This document shows positions 16,209 through 25,302 of a stretch of DNA of 64,000 nucleotides, piece after piece (position 1 is the first letter of the stretch; each line of letters opens with the position of its first letter). The notes under the pieces were generated by a model. That model was not told the DNA's origin, searched no databases, and worked only from the letters and a program-made list of their open reading frames with translations. The translations under genes were made by a program, and so were the position numbers. This DNA comes from Rhodanobacter sp. FDAARGOS 1247 (lineage in GTDB: Bacteria > Pseudomonadota > Gammaproteobacteria > Xanthomonadales > Rhodanobacteraceae), in assembly GCF_016889805.1 (NCBI RefSeq), contig NZ_CP069535.1, positions 2,914,001 through 2,978,000 on the forward strand, given 5' to 3'.

Positions 16209-18260
16209 ATGCAACACATGCGATGGATACTCGGTGCCGCGATCCTGTGCAGCGCACCGGCGTGGGCAGCCGCGCCGGCCACCCGCCCGATCGGGATCGA
16301 CCTGAAGGGTATCGACCACGGCGTGAAGCCGGGTGACGACTTCTTCCGTTACGCCAATGGCGACTGGCTGAAAACCGCGAAGATTCCCGCCGACCGCTCC
16401 AGCACCGGCAGCTTCCTCAAGGTGTTCGAGCAATCCGAGAAGGACACCGCCGAACTGATCCGCAACGCGGGCGCCAGCCACCCCGCCGCCGGCAGCGATG
16501 CGCGCAGGATCGCCGACTACTACGCCGCCTGGATGGACACCGCGACGATCGAGAAGCACGGCTTGTCCGCGATCAAGCCCGAGCTGGCCGAGGTCGACGC
16601 GATCGCCTCGCGTGCGGACCTGGCCCGCGTGCTGGGCAGCCGCCTGCGCGCCGACGTCGACCCGCTCAACGCCACCCACTACCACACGCAGAATCTGTTC
16701 GGCCTGTTCGTCACCCAGGGGCTGGAGGATCCGTCGCACAACGTCGCCTACCTGCTGCAGGGCGGCACCGCCCTGCCCAGCCGCGACTATTACCTGTCCG
16801 ATGATCCGCACATGGTCGCCGCCCGCGGCAAGTACCTGAGCTATGTCGGCGCCCTGCTGCAGCAGGCCGGCTTCACCGATGCGCAGGCCCGGGCAAAAGC
16901 CATCGTCGCGCTGGAAACGAAGATCGCCAAGGCACAGGCCAGCCTGCTCGACAGCGAGAACGTGCACAAGGCCAACAACCTGTGGCGCACGGCCGACTTC
17001 GCCAGCAAGGCACCGGGGCTGGACTGGAACGCCTACTTCAAGGCCGCCGGCCTCGAGAACCAGTCGCAGATCGACGCCTGGCAGCCCGGCGCGATCACCG
17101 GCCTGTCCGCGCTCACCGCCAGCGAGCCGCTGCAGGCGTGGAAGGACCTGCTGAGCTTCCACACCATCAACCACGCGGCCGGGCTGTTGCCCAAGGCGTA
17201 TGCCGACCTCAGCTTCGACTTCTTCGTGCGTACCCTGCAGGGCACGCCGGTGCAGCAGCCGCGCTGGAAGCGCGCCGTCGGCGCCACCAGCAACGAGCTG
17301 GGCGATGCCGTGGGCCAGTTGTACGTGAAGCACTACTTCCCGGCCTCGTCGAAGGCGGAAATCGAACAGCTGGTGAAGAACCTGATCGCCGCGTTCCATG
17401 ACCGCATCGACACGCTGAGCTGGATGACACCCGCCACGCGGGCGAAAGCCCAGGCGAAACTCGCCACCTTGCGCGTGGGCGTGGGCTACCCGGAAACCTG
17501 GCGGGACTACGGCACGCTCGAGATCCGCGCCGATGATGCGCTGGGCAATCGTCTGCGCGCCGAGCGCTTCGAGTACGAACACCAGCGCGCCAAGCTCGGC
17601 CAGAGTGTCGACAAGGCCGAATGGTGGATGACCCCGCAGACGGTCAACGCGGTGAACCTGCCGCTGCAGAACGCGCTGAACTTCCCCGCCGCGATCCTGC
17701 AGCCGCCGTTCTTCGACCCGAAGGCCGATGCTGCCGCAAATTACGGCGCCATCGGCTCGATCATCGGCCACGAGATCAGCCACAGCTTCGACAACCTCGG
17801 CGCCGAATTCGACGCCCAGGGCAAGCTGGCCAACTGGTGGACGCCGGAAGACCTGGCCCACTTCAAGGCGGCCGGCCAGCAGCTGGTCGAGCAGTTCAAC
17901 CAGTACGAGCCGCTGCCCGGCCTGCACGTCGATGGCGAGCAGACCCTGGGGGAAAACATCGCCGACGTTTCCGGCCTGACCATTGCCTACCTCGCCTACC
18001 AGAAGTCACTCGGTGGCAAGCCGGCACCGGTGATCGACGGCCTCACCGGCGACCAGCGCTTCTTCCTCGCCTTCGGCCAGGCCTGGCGCGGCAAGATCCG
18101 CGACGCGGCCCAGCGCCAGCGCCTGGCCACCGACGTGCACGCGCCCGGCGACTTCCGTGCCGAAACCGTGCGCAACCTCGACCCGTGGTACCCCGCCTTC
18201 GAGGTGAAGCCGGGCGAGAAGCTGTACCTGGCGCCGAAGGATCGGGTCAAGATCTGGTAA
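16209..18260 (+). CDS. M13-family zinc metallopeptidase (neprilysin/PepO-like)
   Basis: 683 aa. A signal peptide (MRWILGAAILCSAPAWAAAP) targets it to the periplasm. The M13 N-terminal domain begins PGDDFFRYANGDWL. The catalytic domain has HEISH at 521-525 (two His ligands and the catalytic Glu522), ENIAD with the third ligand Glu582, and the family C-terminal pattern ending in VKIW. It should cleave oligopeptides. ATG at 16209 is preferred over the GTG at 16203 because GGAGG lies 7 nt upstream. It is followed by a strong intrinsic terminator. Confidence 0.93.
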   Translation: MQHMRWILGAAILCSAPAWAAAPATRPIGIDLKGIDHGVKPGDDFFRYANGDWLKTAKIPADRSSTGSFLKVFEQSEKDTAELIRNAGASHPAAGSDARRIADYYAAWMDTATIEKHGLSAIKPELAEVDAIASRADLARVLGSRLRADVDPLNATHYHTQNLFGLFVTQGLEDPSHNVAYLLQGGTALPSRDYYLSDDPHMVAARGKYLSYVGALLQQAGFTDAQARAKAIVALETKIAKAQASLLDSENVHKANNLWRTADFASKAPGLDWNAYFKAAGLENQSQIDAWQPGAITGLSALTASEPLQAWKDLLSFHTINHAAGLLPKAYADLSFDFFVRTLQGTPVQQPRWKRAVGATSNELGDAVGQLYVKHYFPASSKAEIEQLVKNLIAAFHDRIDTLSWMTPATRAKAQAKLATLRVGVGYPETWRDYGTLEIRADDALGNRLRAERFEYEHQRAKLGQSVDKAEWWMTPQTVNAVNLPLQNALNFPAAILQPPFFDPKADAAANYGAIGSIIGHEISHSFDNLGAEFDAQGKLANWWTPEDLAHFKAAGQQLVEQFNQYEPLPGLHVDGEQTLGENIADVSGLTIAYLAYQKSLGGKPAPVIDGLTGDQRFFLAFGQAWRGKIRDAAQRQRLATDVHAPGDFRAETVRNLDPWYPAFEVKPGEKLYLAPKDRVKIW

Positions 18261-18285
18261 GCGGCGCTTCCGGCCTGCCCCTCGC

Positions 18286-18314
18286 GCGGGCTGCACGCAG
18301 GTGCAGCCCGCTTT
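18286..18314 (+). terminator. Intrinsic terminator of the M13 peptidase gene
   Basis: GCGGGCTGCAC, a GCAG loop, and the perfect complement GTGCAGCCCGC followed by TTT. An 11-bp perfect GC-rich stem 25 nt after the stop codon. Confidence 0.85.
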
Positions 18315-18430
18315 CCGGAACGGAACATCGGCGTTGCGCGCGGTCAGGCATGTGTCTGCTTTCGCGCCGGACCACATGCGTGCAGGGCATCGGCCCTGCC
18401 CGGCAAACCATCAATGTTATTGTGCGAAAG

Positions 18431-18453
18431 AGCCGCCGCGGGGCGGCTTTCTT
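18431..18453 (+). terminator. Terminator-like hairpin upstream of the diguanylate cyclase gene
   Basis: AGCCGCC, loop GCGG, GGCGGCT, then TTCTT; an AAAG tract sits in front. It ends about 28 nt before the next ATG, after a 116-nt stretch that follows another terminator. It could close a small RNA or attenuate the downstream gene. Confidence 0.6.
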
Positions 18454-18480
18454 GTCGTGGGCAGGTCTGGAAAGAAATTG

Positions 18481-21400
18481 ATGGGGATTCGATCGGGGTG
18501 GCTTGTACGCCTGGCCATGGCGGCGGCGGTGGCGTTCGCGTCGGCGGCGCCGCTGGCCGCGACGGCCCCGACGGCCCCGCCCACCCAGCCACTCGATCTG
18601 TTCGATCTCGGCGCACCGTCGTTCACGACCTTCACCACGCGCGACGGCCTGCCCGATCCCGTCGCGGTGACCCTCGCGACCGATCGGCAAGGCATGGTCT
18701 GGGTCGGCACCCCGCATGGCCTGGCCTGGTATGACGGCAAGCGCTGGCATCCACTGGACGACCCCGCCCTGCACGGTTACATCAGTCAGTTGTTCGTCGA
18801 CGACGCGGGCACGCTGTGGGCCTGCGGCAGCGCGTTCGGCCTGGCCCGGTACGACGGCAGGCACTGGCACGTCGAGGGCGCCGCCGACGGCCTGACCACC
18901 AGCCACGTGCGGCGGCTGGTCGAGACGGATCACCAGGGCGGCAAGCGGCTATGGGCGGTGAGCCCGAGTGACGGCCTGTTCTATCGCGATCACGATCGCT
19001 GGCGGGCCGATCCGGGCAATGCCCAACTGCCCCACGCCGGCTTCCTGGTGCTGGCGCAGACCCGCGACCTTTTCGGACGCCCTCGGCTATGGGCCGGCTC
19101 GGGCAGCAGCGGCCTGTGGTATCGCGAGGACGAAGGACCCTGGCAACGCTTCAGCGCGGCCGATTTCCGGGCCGGCAACGGCCTGGCCTACCTGCTGGCC
19201 ACCCGCCACGAGGGACAGGACGCATTGTGGGTCTCCGTCTACAACTCGGGCCTGTGGCGACTGGACGAACATGGCGTGCGCCACTGGAGCATGGATTCCG
19301 GCGAGCTGCCGACCGACGTGCTCTACAACATGGTCGAGACGCCTGTCGCCCACGGCGAACACGCGCTGTGGGCGTCCTCGCGCAATGGCCTGATCCGCAT
19401 CTATCACGACAAGGTGCAGGTGTTCGACCGCCGCCACGGACTGCCGTCGAATGCCCTGCGTGGCGTCAGCACCTGGCGCAGTCCCAACGGCACCGACGTG
19501 CTGTGGGCCGCCACCGAGGACGGCGTGGCGCGCGCCACCGTGGACGAGGGCAAATGGAAGACCGTTTCGCTGCTGGGCGCCCACCAGACCGGCGTACTGG
19601 CCGTGCTGGTGGACCACGACCCGCAAGGCAACGAACGCCTGTGGGCCGGCTCGGACGGTGATGGCCTGGGCCTGTACGAGCGGGGTCACTGGCGCTACTT
19701 CAACAAGGCCGGCGGGCAACTTGCCGATGCCGACGTGAACATGATCGCGCGGGCCGACGACACGCAAGGCCATGCTTCCGTCTGGCTGGGCACGGGCGCG
19801 GGTCGCCTGCTGCGCGTGCGCGACGACGCCACCTTCGAACCGGTGGCGACGCCCTGGCCACGCCAGCCCGGGCAACGCCTGAACGACATGCTCAGCCGCC
19901 GCATCGACGGCGCGGTCGAACAATGGTTCGCCACCGACGCCTCCGGCGTGCATCGGCTGCGCGGCGGCGTCTGGACGTCTTTCCGTCCGGACGGTGTCGT
20001 TGGTACCTGGTCGGTGGTGAAGCTGCTGGCGCAGACCACCGCCTACGGCCACGCCTGGTTGTGGGCCACCAGCAACCAGGGGCTGGCCCGATTCGACGGA
20101 AAGCAATGGACGCTGCTGGGCCGCGACATCGGCCTGCCCGGCACCGACCTGCTCGGCGTGCAGCTGATTCCCGATGCCCGCGGGCGCCCGATCCTGTGGC
20201 TGGGCAGCACCCGTCACGGGGTGATCCGTGTCGACATCAGCGATCCACTGAAGCCGCGCACCCTGCCCGCCGACCTGCCGCCATCGCCCGACCTGACCAC
20301 CGATGGCGCGCTGGCCGATGCCGGCGGCCGCATCTATGTCTGCACCGATTCGGGCGTGCAGGTGCTCAGCCCGGAGGCGGGTCGCTACCGTTCGCAGGTG
20401 TTCACCGTCCGCGATGGCATGGTCAACAACGAATGCAATCCCAACGCGCAGTTCATCGACACGCATGGGCGCTTCTGGACCGGCACGCTGGGCGGGCTGA
20501 TGGTGCACGACCCGGACGAGCAGAAGCCGGACCACGACGCCAAGCCGCTCAAACTGATCCAGGTGAAGCTGGACGACCAGGCCATGAGCGGCGACCGCTA
20601 CACGATTCCACCAGGTCACCACGAGCTGCGCGTGGATTTCGCCCTGCTGACCTGGCAGCACGAGGACGAATCACGCTTCCGCACCTGGATCGAGGGCTTC
20701 AGCAAGGCGCCGGGGGCGTGGACGGCCGACAACTTCCGCGAGATCGGCGCACTGCCGGCCGGCGACTATGTCCTGCATGTCGAGGCCCGGGATCATGCCG
20801 GCAACCTCAGCCAGCCTTTGCTGTTGCCGCTCACCGTCGAGCCGTACTGGTGGCAGCACTTGTGGGCACGGCTGTTGTTCGCTGGCGCGGGCATCATCGC
20901 GATCTGCGCCTTGTGGGCCTGGCGCACGCTGGCGCTGCGCCGACGGCAGCATGCGCTGGAGCGCCGCATCGATGCCCGCACCACGGCCTTGAACGACGCC
21001 AACCGGCAACTGCTGGAGCTGTCCCGCCGCGATGCGCTGACCGGCGTGTTCAACCGTCGCTGGCTGATGGAATCCCTGCAGGCCATCCATGACCAGCGGC
21101 GCGGCGCGGTGGCGTCGATGATCTTCATCGACGTGGACCACTTCAAGCACTTCAACGACAGCTTCGGGCATCTGGTCGGCGACCAGGCGCTGCGCAGCGT
21201 GGCCGAAACCATCGGCCGATGCCTGCCGGCGGATGCCGTGCTGGCTCGCTACGGCGGCGAGGAGTTCGCCTGTCTGTTGCCCGACGCGGAATTGCCGGCG
21301 GCGCACGAGCTGGCCGAGAAAATCCGTACCGAGGTGGCGCGGCACGCGGCGCACGACGCAGCCAGGACCACGCGCCAGATCACCATCAGCGTCGGCGTGG

Positions 21401-21522
21401 CCTGTCGGCGCCTGGAATCGGAAGCCGACGTGGAAATCCTGCTGCGCAAGGCCGATGAGGCGCAATACGACGCCAAGCGCGCAGGCCGCAATTGCGTGCG
21501 CGACGCCTCGCCGGGGGCCTGA
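18481..21522 (+). CDS. Beta-propeller (Reg_prop/Y_Y_Y) sensor diguanylate cyclase
   Basis: 1013 aa. A signal/anchor segment, then a large periplasmic propeller made of repeats with the Reg_prop pattern (G-M-V-W-V-G-T-P-H-G-L-A-W-Y-D-G and many similar LWAG/LWAS units) to about residue 690, a Y_Y_Y-type beta-sandwich (about 715-785), a transmembrane helix (about 796-815), a short coiled coil and a C-terminal GGDEF domain with GGEEF at 925-929. The active-site sequence is intact, so it should make c-di-GMP. I do not see the RxxD inhibitory site at the usual distance. Reg_prop/Y_Y_Y sensors usually feed histidine kinases that sense sugars; here the output is c-di-GMP. ATG at 18481 has GGAAAG upstream. 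Confidence 0.88.
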   Translation: MGIRSGWLVRLAMAAAVAFASAAPLAATAPTAPPTQPLDLFDLGAPSFTTFTTRDGLPDPVAVTLATDRQGMVWVGTPHGLAWYDGKRWHPLDDPALHGYISQLFVDDAGTLWACGSAFGLARYDGRHWHVEGAADGLTTSHVRRLVETDHQGGKRLWAVSPSDGLFYRDHDRWRADPGNAQLPHAGFLVLAQTRDLFGRPRLWAGSGSSGLWYREDEGPWQRFSAADFRAGNGLAYLLATRHEGQDALWVSVYNSGLWRLDEHGVRHWSMDSGELPTDVLYNMVETPVAHGEHALWASSRNGLIRIYHDKVQVFDRRHGLPSNALRGVSTWRSPNGTDVLWAATEDGVARATVDEGKWKTVSLLGAHQTGVLAVLVDHDPQGNERLWAGSDGDGLGLYERGHWRYFNKAGGQLADADVNMIARADDTQGHASVWLGTGAGRLLRVRDDATFEPVATPWPRQPGQRLNDMLSRRIDGAVEQWFATDASGVHRLRGGVWTSFRPDGVVGTWSVVKLLAQTTAYGHAWLWATSNQGLARFDGKQWTLLGRDIGLPGTDLLGVQLIPDARGRPILWLGSTRHGVIRVDISDPLKPRTLPADLPPSPDLTTDGALADAGGRIYVCTDSGVQVLSPEAGRYRSQVFTVRDGMVNNECNPNAQFIDTHGRFWTGTLGGLMVHDPDEQKPDHDAKPLKLIQVKLDDQAMSGDRYTIPPGHHELRVDFALLTWQHEDESRFRTWIEGFSKAPGAWTADNFREIGALPAGDYVLHVEARDHAGNLSQPLLLPLTVEPYWWQHLWARLLFAGAGIIAICALWAWRTLALRRRQHALERRIDARTTALNDANRQLLELSRRDALTGVFNRRWLMESLQAIHDQRRGAVASMIFIDVDHFKHFNDSFGHLVGDQALRSVAETIGRCLPADAVLARYGGEEFACLLPDAELPAAHELAEKIRTEVARHAAHDAARTTRQITISVGVACRRLESEADVEILLRKADEAQYDAKRAGRNCVRDASPGA

Positions 21523-21555
21523 CCGCAAACCTCGCCGGAGCGAGCCTGCCAGGCA

Positions 21556-22002
21556 TCACCCGCCTCGGCGCGAACCCTGCTTCCGCTTTGCCGCACGCTC
21601 CGCCTGCGCGGCCACGTTGAGCGCCACCGCGGCACGTATCAGCTGCCTGAAGGCGGTGGCCGGAATGCTGGCGTTCTCGTGCAGGTCGATGGCCCGCCGG
21701 GTGCCGCCTTCGAGGCTGGCATTGAAGAGCTTTTTCGGATCGCTGACCGATGCGCCGCGGGCGAAGGTGAGCTTCACCTTGTCCTTGTACGACTCGCCGG
21801 TACAGACGATGCCCGCGTGCGACCACACCGGCGTTCCGCCCGAGGTGGGCTTGGCCCACTTCCACTCTTCGGTGATCTCCGGATCGGCCTCGCGGATCAG
21901 CTGGCGCACCTGCGCGAGCATCTCGCCGCGCCAGTCATCCAGCGCCTCGATCCGCGCGGTGATCTTGGCGGAAGCGTCATCTGCCGCGGCTTTCGCTGTC
22001 AT
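21556..22002 (-). CDS. DUF1801 domain protein
   Basis: 148 aa from ATG 22002. The core (ITEEWKWAKPTSGGTPVWSH, then CTGESYKDKVKLTFARGASV) matches the DUF1801/YdhG-like fold, small proteins with iron-chaperone frataxin-like structure but unestablished function. The basic C-terminus (AERAAKRKQGSRRGG) may bind nucleic acid. It converges on the cyclase gene and is divergent from the AbrB/Fic pair, leaving 126 nt with that pair's operator. Confidence 0.8.
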   Translation of the reverse strand: MTAKAAADDASAKITARIEALDDWRGEMLAQVRQLIREADPEITEEWKWAKPTSGGTPVWSHAGIVCTGESYKDKVKLTFARGASVSDPKKLFNASLEGGTRRAIDLHENASIPATAFRQLIRAAVALNVAAQAERAAKRKQGSRRGG

Positions 22003-22093
22003 GCCGGCTCCTGTCTGCGAACGGCCTGGCGGCCAGGGAAAGCGGAGCATAACCGGCCTTCGGCCCCGCATTGCATGAGGCCGCTGCAGGCGG

Positions 22094-22111
22094 TATAACA
22101 TGCGTTATAAC
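22094..22111. promoter_or_regulatory. Inverted repeat TATAAC-N4-GTTATA, probable antitoxin operator
   Basis: TATAAC ATGC GTTATA lies 18-35 nt before the AbrB-type start codon, and the right half extends to the palindrome GTTATAAC. AT-rich inverted repeats at the promoter are how AbrB/MazE antitoxins autoregulate. Confidence 0.6.
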
Positions 22112-22128
22112 AATCAGTGGAACCCGCC

Positions 22129-22350
22129 ATGAAGCTCAAGATCACCACCATCGGCAACTCCGCCGGCGTCATCCTGCCGCGTGAACTGCTGGCCCGTCTG
22201 CGCCTGGAAAAAGGCGACGAGCTGTTCGCCCTGGAAACCCCCGACGGCATCCGCCTCACCACCTACGATCCGAACCTGGCCAGGCAGATGGAAGTGGCCG
22301 AGGAAGTGATGCGCAAGCGGCGCACCTTGCTGCACAAGCTGGCGCAATAG
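22129..22350 (+). CDS. AbrB/MazE-family antitoxin
   Basis: 73 aa. It begins MKLKITTIGNSAGVILPREL, the swapped-hairpin AbrB DNA-binding motif (IGNSxGVxLP), followed by LRLEKGDEL and an acidic/basic C-terminal helix that would bind the toxin. It lies 4 nt upstream of a Fic/Doc-family gene, with which it should form a type II toxin-antitoxin module: the antitoxin binds DNA at the palindrome upstream and neutralises the Fic protein. AbrB-type antitoxins paired with Fic toxins are known. ATG 22129 is used because the conserved domain starts there. Confidence 0.88.
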   Translation: MKLKITTIGNSAGVILPRELLARLRLEKGDELFALETPDGIRLTTYDPNLARQMEVAEEVMRKRRTLLHKLAQ

Positions 22351-22354
22351 GCGG

Positions 22355-22789
22355 ATGAACATGATCATCTGGATCGAACGACCGCTCGCCATCGCGATCC
22401 ACGAACGCCAGTTGGCCGAACATGGCGGCGGCATCGGCGTGCGCGACGACCACCTGCTGGACTCGGCGCTGGCCCGCCCGCAACAAGCGCACGCCTACGG
22501 CGATCCACCGCCCGATCTTGCCGACCTGGCCGCCAGCCTCGCCTTCGGCCTGGCACGCAACCACCCCTTCGTCGACGGCAACAAGCGCACGGCGGCCGTG
22601 GCTTGCGAAACCTTCATCATGCTCAACGGAGGCGTCCTCGCTGCCGATGACCTTGAGCTGTATCCGCAGTATCTCGCCCTCGCCGAAGGCAGCCTGCCTG
22701 AAGCCGAGTTCGCCGCATGGTTGCGCCAGCACATCAGGCTCGACGCCGGTTCAAGCCTCAACGAGGCGCCGGCACGCTACGCGCGCTGA
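22355..22789 (+). CDS. Fic/Doc (death-on-curing) family toxin
   Basis: 144 aa. The Fic signature HPFVDGNKRTA begins at His70, with the catalytic His and the phosphate-binding GNKR. The NKR form (rather than GNGRxxR) places it with Doc-like proteins, which phosphorylate EF-Tu, rather than with AMPylating Fic proteins; the exact chemistry here is inferred. Start choice is between ATG 22355 and ATG 22361. No internal inhibitory helix is evident, consistent with control by the AbrB-type antitoxin 4 nt upstream. Confidence 0.87.
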   Translation: MNMIIWIERPLAIAIHERQLAEHGGGIGVRDDHLLDSALARPQQAHAYGDPPPDLADLAASLAFGLARNHPFVDGNKRTAAVACETFIMLNGGVLAADDLELYPQYLALAEGSLPEAEFAAWLRQHIRLDAGSSLNEAPARYAR

Positions 22790-22834
22790 ATCCGCCTGCA
22801 CCACACTCGGGCCGGGCATCTGCGTCCACCATGC

Positions 22835-23773
22835 TCAGTCCTGCACCATGCCGATCGTGTGTAGCCACGCTTCGGCCAGCTTCGACCAGCCGGTGATCGG
22901 ATTCGCGGTGGGACGCAAGCCGAAGGCATGGCCACCATGCGCATACAGGTGCATTTCCGCCGGCACCTTCGCCTGCGCCAGCGCGGTGTAGTAGACCAGC
23001 GCCTGATCCACCCCATCCACGTAATCGTCTTCCGCCTGCAGCAGGAACGTCGGCGGCGTCGTGGCTGAAACCGGAATGTTCGGATTCAACTTGCCGTCAC
23101 CCCGGGTCAGGTGCCCGGGATAGATCGGCATGGCGAAATCCGGTCGCGCGCTTTCCCGGTCGGCCGCATCCACCGGCGCATACAGGTGGCGATCGAAGTT
23201 CGTGCTGATCTCCGCCACCAGGAAACCGCCAGCCGAGTAGCCCAGCACGCCGATCCTGTGCGGATCGACGTGCAGTGCGGCGGCTTGCGAACGCACCAGC
23301 CGCATCGTCCGCTGCACGTCCTGCAACGAGGACACCGACAAGGCGAAATTGTGCGGACGGCAGTCGCACTTCCAGTCGTAAGGCAGGCTCGGCACGCGAT
23401 ACTTCAGCAGCACGCAGGTGATGCCTCGCGAAGTCAGCCAGTCGCAGGTCTCGGTGCCTTCCAGGTCGATGGCAAGGATCTGGAAGCCGCCGCCGGGAAT
23501 CACGATCACCGCCGCGCCCGTGTTCTTCCCCGTGGGCGCGTACACCGTCATGGTGGGCTGCGTGACATTGGTGACCGCCGTCGCCGGCTTGCCCGCCAGC
23601 AGCTTCTCGCTGACCTTCGCCGTTTCCGGCCCGGGCACCGGCTGCAGGTCCGGCGCCGCGCCCGGCCAGATCGGAACCTGCGCGTGTCCGGCAGCAGGCT
23701 GCCACACCGGTGTCTTCGCCTGCACGCTGGCGCAAAGCGCCAGCAACCCAAGCGCGGCGATGAAAGCTTTCAT
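22835..23773 (-). CDS. Secreted alpha/beta-hydrolase (esterase, BD-FAE/acetyl-xylan esterase-like)
   Basis: 312 aa from ATG 23773. A signal peptide (MKAFIAALGLLALCASVQA) leads to a mature enzyme with oxyanion-hole IPGGGF (about 92-97), nucleophile Ser180 in GYSAGG, acidic residue in AEDD (249-250) and His282 in HGGHAFG. These form a complete triad in the arrangement of the bacterial BD-FAE/acetyl-xylan esterase group. It should act in the periplasm or outside on carbohydrate esters. The substrate is inferred. It converges on the Fic gene and has no evident operon partner. Confidence 0.82.
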   Translation of the reverse strand: MKAFIAALGLLALCASVQAKTPVWQPAAGHAQVPIWPGAAPDLQPVPGPETAKVSEKLLAGKPATAVTNVTQPTMTVYAPTGKNTGAAVIVIPGGGFQILAIDLEGTETCDWLTSRGITCVLLKYRVPSLPYDWKCDCRPHNFALSVSSLQDVQRTMRLVRSQAAALHVDPHRIGVLGYSAGGFLVAEISTNFDRHLYAPVDAADRESARPDFAMPIYPGHLTRGDGKLNPNIPVSATTPPTFLLQAEDDYVDGVDQALVYYTALAQAKVPAEMHLYAHGGHAFGLRPTANPITGWSKLAEAWLHTIGMVQD

Positions 23774-23928
23774 GGCGACTCTTCCTTGCTGGCGCATGGC
23801 CAGGCGGCATCTACGGGACGGGAACTCAGCGGGAGCGCAGCGTGCCTATCCTGCGTGAGCTATCGGCCCGGCGGCGGCAAGTTTCATGACTTTCCCGGGA
23901 CGCGTCGCGACACAATCCGCGCAGGGAT

Positions 23929-25302
23929 TCAGCCGCCCTGCATTCCCTCGATACCCAGCCCGTCGATGCTGGCGATCCCGGCCGAATCGAAACCGGCCAA
24001 CGCGCTGAACCGCCGCCCACGCTCCGCATAATCCTTGAACTGATCGAAGCTGGGCGCACCCGGCGAAAGCAGGATCACGCCCGCGGCGGGAGTGCAGGCC
24101 CGGGCCTCGGCGACCGCCGCGGCCAGGTTGTCGACCAGGGTCAGCGAGCAGGCGACGCCTGCCGCGCGCAAGGCTTCGGCGATGCGCGCGCCGTTGCTGC
24201 CCATGCAGACGATCGCGTGCGCCGGCGCGCTGCGCATCGCCTCGACGAACGGCGTCCAGTCAAGCCCGCGGTCGTGCCCACCGACCAGCACGGTCACCGT
24301 GCGGTCGTGCAGGCTTTCCAGCGCGGCCAGCGTGGCCAGCGGCGTGGTGCTGATCGAGTCGTTGACCCAGTGCCAGCCATCGTGTTCGCCCAGCGGCTGC
24401 AGGCGATGCGGCAGCGGACGGAAACTTGCCAATGACGGCGCGGCGGCCAGCGCGTCCAGGCCGATCGCCTCCAGCGCGGCCAGCGCGGCGCAGGCGTTCA
24501 AGGCGTTGTGCAGGCCGGGCGCGGCCAGCTGCGCCACCGGGAAAACCTGCTGCGTACCGCGGCAGATGACCTCGCCTGCAACATGCCAGCCGTCGGCCCG
24601 GCCGAACAGCAGGCGCTGCGGATGCGTGCCGGTGAGCGCCAGCAGGTTTGGCTGCAAGGCGTTCACCAACAGCTGGCGCGACACGTCCGCCAGCCGCAAT
24701 TTGTCCGCCACGTAGCGCTCGCGCGAGCCGTGCCAGTCCAAGTGTTCTTCGTACAGGCTGGTGACCACGCCCAGCTCCACGGACCCGGCTTCGCCGGTCT
24801 GGAAGCTGGACAACTCGATCACCCACAACTCCGCATGCTGGTCGAGCAGTTCCAGCAGCGGCAGGCCGATATTGCCGGCCAGCGCGGTGCGCACGCTCAA
24901 GCTCCGCGCCAGGTGCGCGATCATCGCGCTGGTGGTGCTCTTGCCCTTGGTGCCGGTGACGGCGATGACGCGGGCGTCGGGATTCTCGCCGAACCACAGC
25001 GCCGTGCCCGAGGTGACCGCCGTGCCCTGCGCCTGCGCCGCGAGCAGCGCGGGCTTGTACGCCGACACGCCAGGCGACTTCACCAACACGTCGAACTGCG
25101 CCAGTGCCGCGGCGTCCGGTTCGCCGGCAACCACCTCGAGCGCGCCATCGAAAGCGTGCGCCGCATCGACTTCGCCGGCGCTGCAAAACAGCACCAGCGA
25201 CAGCTGCGGACAACGCAGGCGCAGGGCGTGGATTGCGGCACGGCCTTCGCGGCCGAAACCCCATACCGCCACGCGCTGGCCTTGCAGATCGGCGAAACGC
25301 AT
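23929..25302 (-). CDS. murD2: UDP-MurNAc-L-alanine--L-glutamate ligase (MurD2)
   Basis: 457 aa. It has the Mur-ligase plan: N-terminal Rossmann domain (VAVWGFGREG), ATP-binding P-loop TGTKGKSTT, EEHLDWHGS in the central domain, and a C-terminal domain with GGHDRGLDW and LLSPGAPSFDQFKDY. In Xanthomonas the MurD2 form adds L-Glu rather than D-Glu to UDP-MurNAc-L-Ala, and the epimerase MurL then inverts the residue. The start overlaps the murL stop by one base (TGATG), so murL and murD2 are coupled. Assignment as MurD2 rather than ordinary MurD rests on the fused context with murL. Confidence 0.88.
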   Translation of the reverse strand: MRFADLQGQRVAVWGFGREGRAAIHALRLRCPQLSLVLFCSAGEVDAAHAFDGALEVVAGEPDAAALAQFDVLVKSPGVSAYKPALLAAQAQGTAVTSGTALWFGENPDARVIAVTGTKGKSTTSAMIAHLARSLSVRTALAGNIGLPLLELLDQHAELWVIELSSFQTGEAGSVELGVVTSLYEEHLDWHGSRERYVADKLRLADVSRQLLVNALQPNLLALTGTHPQRLLFGRADGWHVAGEVICRGTQQVFPVAQLAAPGLHNALNACAALAALEAIGLDALAAAPSLASFRPLPHRLQPLGEHDGWHWVNDSISTTPLATLAALESLHDRTVTVLVGGHDRGLDWTPFVEAMRSAPAHAIVCMGSNGARIAEALRAAGVACSLTLVDNLAAAVAEARACTPAAGVILLSPGAPSFDQFKDYAERGRRFSALAGFDSAGIASIDGLGIEGMQGG

